Assembly (NCBI RefSeq): GCF_001426085.1 | Contig: NZ_LMRR01000001.1 | Coordinates: 125,539-189,538 of the forward strand | Length of the DNA stretch: 64,000 nucleotides | Direction of reading: 5' to 3' | From: Rhodococcus sp. Leaf278 | GTDB lineage: Bacteria > Actinomycetota > Actinomycetes > Mycobacteriales > Mycobacteriaceae | Shown here: one piece after another, positions 61,665 through 64,000 of the stretch | Layout of the letters: each line of letters opens with the position of its first letter | How positions within the stretch are numbered: position 1 is the stretch's first letter | The notes under the pieces: generated by a model | The model's input: only the letters and a program-made list of their open reading frames with translations | Database searches by the model: none | Told to the model about the DNA's origin: nothing | Position numbers and translations under genes: made by a program

Positions 61665-63280
61665 CCGCCGACACCGAAGAGCGCACCGAGGCGTCGCCGC
61701 CCCACAAGCAGTCGGTCATGGGCAGGGGAGTGGCCCTGGTCCGCAACACCTGGCGTGGGCTGACCAGCATGCGCACCGCGCTGGTACTGCTGTTCCTGCT
61801 GGCGTTCGCCGCGGTGCCCGGTGCCCTGGTGCCGCAGCGCAGTCTCAACGCGGGCAAGGTCGACGAGTACATCGCCGACCGTCCGACTCTCGGTCCGATC
61901 ATGGACAAGTTCGAGCTGTTCGACGTCTTCGGCAGCTTCTGGTTCACCGCGATCTACGCCCTGTTGTTCGTCTCGTTGATCGGCTGCATCCTGCCGCGGT
62001 GCATCGAGCACGCAAAGCAGTTGCGTACCAAGCCTGTTCGCGCGCCCCGCAATCTCTCGCGGCTGCCGCACCACAGTCGGTACGAGGTCGACGGCACACC
62101 CGAGGACATCGCCGGGCAGGTGCGTGCTCAGCTTCGCGGTTGGCGCGTGGCCCAGCGATCCGAGGACGGCGGAGCAGTGACGCTCTCGGCGGAGAAGGGC
62201 TACGTTCGCGAACTCGGAAACCTCGTCTTCCACCTCTCGCTCGTCGGGCTGTTGGCCGCGATCGCCATGGGCAAGCTGCTCGGCTACGAGGGAAACCGCA
62301 TCGTCATCGCCGACGACGGCCCCGGATTCTGCACTTCCACACCCGCCAACTACGACTCGTTCCGGGCGGGCAACCTCGTCGACGGCACCGAGCTCGAGCC
62401 ACTGTGCGTCCGCGTCAAGGACTTTCAGGCCGACTACCTGGACAACGGCCAAGCCGAGATGTTCACCTCCAACATCGAATATCAGGCAGGCGACGACCTG
62501 ACCAACAACGTGTGGCGCGACGATCAGCTTCAGGTCAACCACCCGTTGCGCGTGGCAGGCGACCGCGTCTACCTGCAGGGGCACGGCTACGCACCGACAT
62601 TCACCGTGACGTTCCCCAACGGTGAGACCCGCACCGACACCATCCAGTGGCAACCCACGGACGCCACGACCTTCCTGTCCAGTGGCGTACTTCGCGTCGA
62701 CCCGCCCGGCGGTTTGTATCCCGATGCGTTGGATCGCCGGAAGAACCAGATCGCCATCGAGGGACTGTTCGCACCGACGGCGTCGTTCCACGGCAGCCTG
62801 CTGTCGTCGAGCTTCCCGGCCATGAACGACCCCGCCGTCGCGATCGACATCTACAAGGGCGACACCGGACTCGACACCGGACTACCGCAGTCCATCTTCT
62901 CGCTCGATCAGGAAATGATCGCCCAGGGTCGGTTGGTCAAGCAGGATCGCGTCAACCTGATGCCGGGAGAGTCCGCGACGCTGAGCGACGGCACCGTCGT
63001 CACGTTCGACGGGGCGAAGGAGTTCGTCAACCTCCAGGTCTCGCACGACCCGGCCCAGACCTGGGTGCTCGTCTTCGCACTCACGATGATGGGCGGCCTG
63101 CTCGTCTCACTGGTGATCAAGCGTCGCAGAATCTGGGTCCGGCTCACTGCCGACACTCAGGCACGACGTACTGTAGTAGACCTCGGCGGACTTGCACGCA
63201 CCGATCAGGCGGGGTGGGGCGAAGAGTTCGACCGCCTGTGCACCCGCCTGCTCGGCGACACCTCGAAACAGGAGAACTGA
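61661..63280 (+). CDS. resB: cytochrome c biogenesis protein ResB
   Basis: A 539-aa membrane protein, half of the ResB-CcsA/B heme-delivery and ligation complex (System II). The conserved N-terminal part has WRGLTSMRTALVLLFLLAF and FDVFGSFWFTAIYALLFVSL. A large extracytoplasmic domain follows in the middle. Near the C-terminus come a final helix (WVLVFALTMMGGLLVSLVI) and a cytoplasmic tail. It starts at ATG 61661, overlapping ccdA by 4 bp; the open frame upstream is run-on. Confidence 0.94.
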   Translation: MTADTEERTEASPPHKQSVMGRGVALVRNTWRGLTSMRTALVLLFLLAFAAVPGALVPQRSLNAGKVDEYIADRPTLGPIMDKFELFDVFGSFWFTAIYALLFVSLIGCILPRCIEHAKQLRTKPVRAPRNLSRLPHHSRYEVDGTPEDIAGQVRAQLRGWRVAQRSEDGGAVTLSAEKGYVRELGNLVFHLSLVGLLAAIAMGKLLGYEGNRIVIADDGPGFCTSTPANYDSFRAGNLVDGTELEPLCVRVKDFQADYLDNGQAEMFTSNIEYQAGDDLTNNVWRDDQLQVNHPLRVAGDRVYLQGHGYAPTFTVTFPNGETRTDTIQWQPTDATTFLSSGVLRVDPPGGLYPDALDRRKNQIAIEGLFAPTASFHGSLLSSSFPAMNDPAVAIDIYKGDTGLDTGLPQSIFSLDQEMIAQGRLVKQDRVNLMPGESATLSDGTVVTFDGAKEFVNLQVSHDPAQTWVLVFALTMMGGLLVSLVIKRRRIWVRLTADTQARRTVVDLGGLARTDQAGWGEEFDRLCTRLLGDTSKQEN

Positions 63281-63283
63281 CCG

Positions 63284-64000
63284 ATGCCGATCAATGAGAC
63301 CCTCTCGCAGTACAGCGACTGGTCGTTCGAATCAGCGTTCACCATCTACGTGCTCGCATTCGTCCTGCTCATCGCTCAGTACGCGTCAGCCAAAGCCACG
63401 GCTGCCCAGGCCAAGGAACTCGTCGGCGCAGGTGCCCCGGTGGTCGAGACCCGGCCGGGTCGCGTCACCGAAGCGCCGAAGCGTCCGCTCTCCGAACGTC
63501 TGGCAGGCATGGGCTTCGCATTGCTCGCGCCGGCCCTCCTCCTGCACGTCACCGCGGTGGTGCTGCGCGGGTTCGCCACGCACCGCTTCCCGCTCGGCAA
63601 CATGTACGAGTTCGTCACCATGGCCACCGCAGCCGCCGCTCTGACCTCGGTGATCGCCCTGCGTAAGAAGGTCATGCGTCCGATGCTGGTGTTCGTTCTC
63701 GCACCGATCATCGTGCTGATGTTCTTCGCCGCCACCAAGCTCTACGCCGACGCCGCCCCGGTCGTCCCGGCACTGCGCTCGTACTGGCTGCCCATCCACG
63801 TCACCATCGTCAGCGTCGGCAGCGGCATCCTGTTGGTCTCCGGCGTGGCGTCCCTGCTGTTCCTGCTGCGCATCAAGCAGCCCCTCGGTGAAGAAAGCAT
63901 CGGGTTCTGGGGCAAATTCGCATCCAAGCTGCCCGACGCCCAAGCCCTCGACCGACTCGCGTACAAGACGACCATCGTCGCGTTCCCACTCTTCGGTGCA
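63284..64000 (+). CDS. ccsB: cytochrome c biogenesis protein CcsB/CcsA (truncated by window end)
   Basis: The first 239 residues of the heme-handling partner of ResB. ATG 63284 has CAGGAGAA upstream and lies 3 bp after the resB stop. Several membrane helices are visible (AFTIYVLAFVLLIAQYAS, LLAPALLLHVTAVVLRGF, LVFVLAPIIVLMFFAATKLY). So is HRFPLGNMYEFVTM, the conserved segment of the family. The heme-binding WWD domain and the C-terminus would lie beyond the window. Confidence 0.92.
   Translation, partial: MPINETLSQYSDWSFESAFTIYVLAFVLLIAQYASAKATAAQAKELVGAGAPVVETRPGRVTEAPKRPLSERLAGMGFALLAPALLLHVTAVVLRGFATHRFPLGNMYEFVTMATAAAALTSVIALRKKVMRPMLVFVLAPIIVLMFFAATKLYADAAPVVPALRSYWLPIHVTIVSVGSGILLVSGVASLLFLLRIKQPLGEESIGFWGKFASKLPDAQALDRLAYKTTIVAFPLFGA

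Noticed and set aside
1..64000. tRNA, rRNA, insertion sequences and attachment sites
   Set aside because: I read for cloverleaf-like stretches ending in CCA-type acceptor stems, transposase motifs and long direct repeats, and found none I could support; a covariance-model scan would be decisive.

Overview
The window is about 64 kb of gene-dense, high-GC DNA from a mycolic-acid actinomycete. It is most likely Rhodococcus or a close relative such as the R. fascians / Rhodococcoides group. The evidence is mycothiol biosynthesis (mshA), an antigen-85-type mycolyltransferase, glucosyl-3-phosphoglycerate synthase, SenX3-RegX3, the tiny ribosomal protein bS22, many GTG starts, stop-start overlaps, and repeated leaderless promoters of the form TANNNT-N6/7-start. 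The backbone follows, from memory, the Mycobacterium tuberculosis order Rv0486-Rv0529. A Streptomyces-like rex gene sits in front of hemA, which mycobacteria lack.

Layout: 0-4.1 kb holds a ROK regulator, an alpha/beta hydrolase, mshA and a YbjN-like gene. 4.2-24.5 kb interrupts the mycobacterial order between the YbjN gene and gpm. It carries a nucleobase permease with a complete BMP-type nucleoside ABC importer; an acyl-CoA ligase; gpgS with a mycolyltransferase (minus strand); a five-gene operon of PapA-like acyltransferase, MFS exporter, secreted lipase, CocE/X-Pro-type hydrolase and a second secreted lipase; a DUF3558 lipoprotein plus partner bracketed by two copies of a hairpin repeat; and an LtrA protein.

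24.5-37.3 kb is backbone: gpmA, senX3-regX3, a cysteine-rich conserved protein, ppx, an Rv0497-like membrane protein, a sugar isomerase-like protein, a thioesterase, proC, an excisionase-like HTH protein, bS22, an NAD-dependent epimerase, an acyltransferase, a GNAT enzyme and a SerB1-like HAD phosphatase. 37.5-46.6 kb is the tetrapyrrole block rex-hemA-hemC-(small ORF)-hemD-hemB, followed by small membrane proteins and a CsoR/CopZ copper module.

46.7-53.6 kb is more accessory: tandem periplasmic sugar dehydrogenases, a Tat-exported cyclase-family enzyme, a large acyl-CoA dehydrogenase/oxidase and a beta-lactamase-fold lipoprotein. 53.7-56.8 kb is bioA-bioF-bioD with a BioQ-type operator at the bioA/bioF junction. 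57-64 kb has a repeat-tailed membrane protein, a PPOX-fold protein, hemL, a histidine phosphatase and the System II cytochrome c maturation genes (TlpA-like, ccdA, resB, ccsB; the last is cut by the window end).

How it fits together: heme is made from glutamyl-tRNA (hemA, hemL, hemB, hemC, hemD) under a likely NADH-responsive Rex switch and passes to cytochrome c maturation. The most unusual block is the mycolyltransferase / PapA / MFS / lipase cluster. It looks like a self-contained system to make, export and remodel an acylated cell-surface lipid, with its own candidate operator. No rRNA, tRNA, transposase, integrase or CRISPR array was seen.
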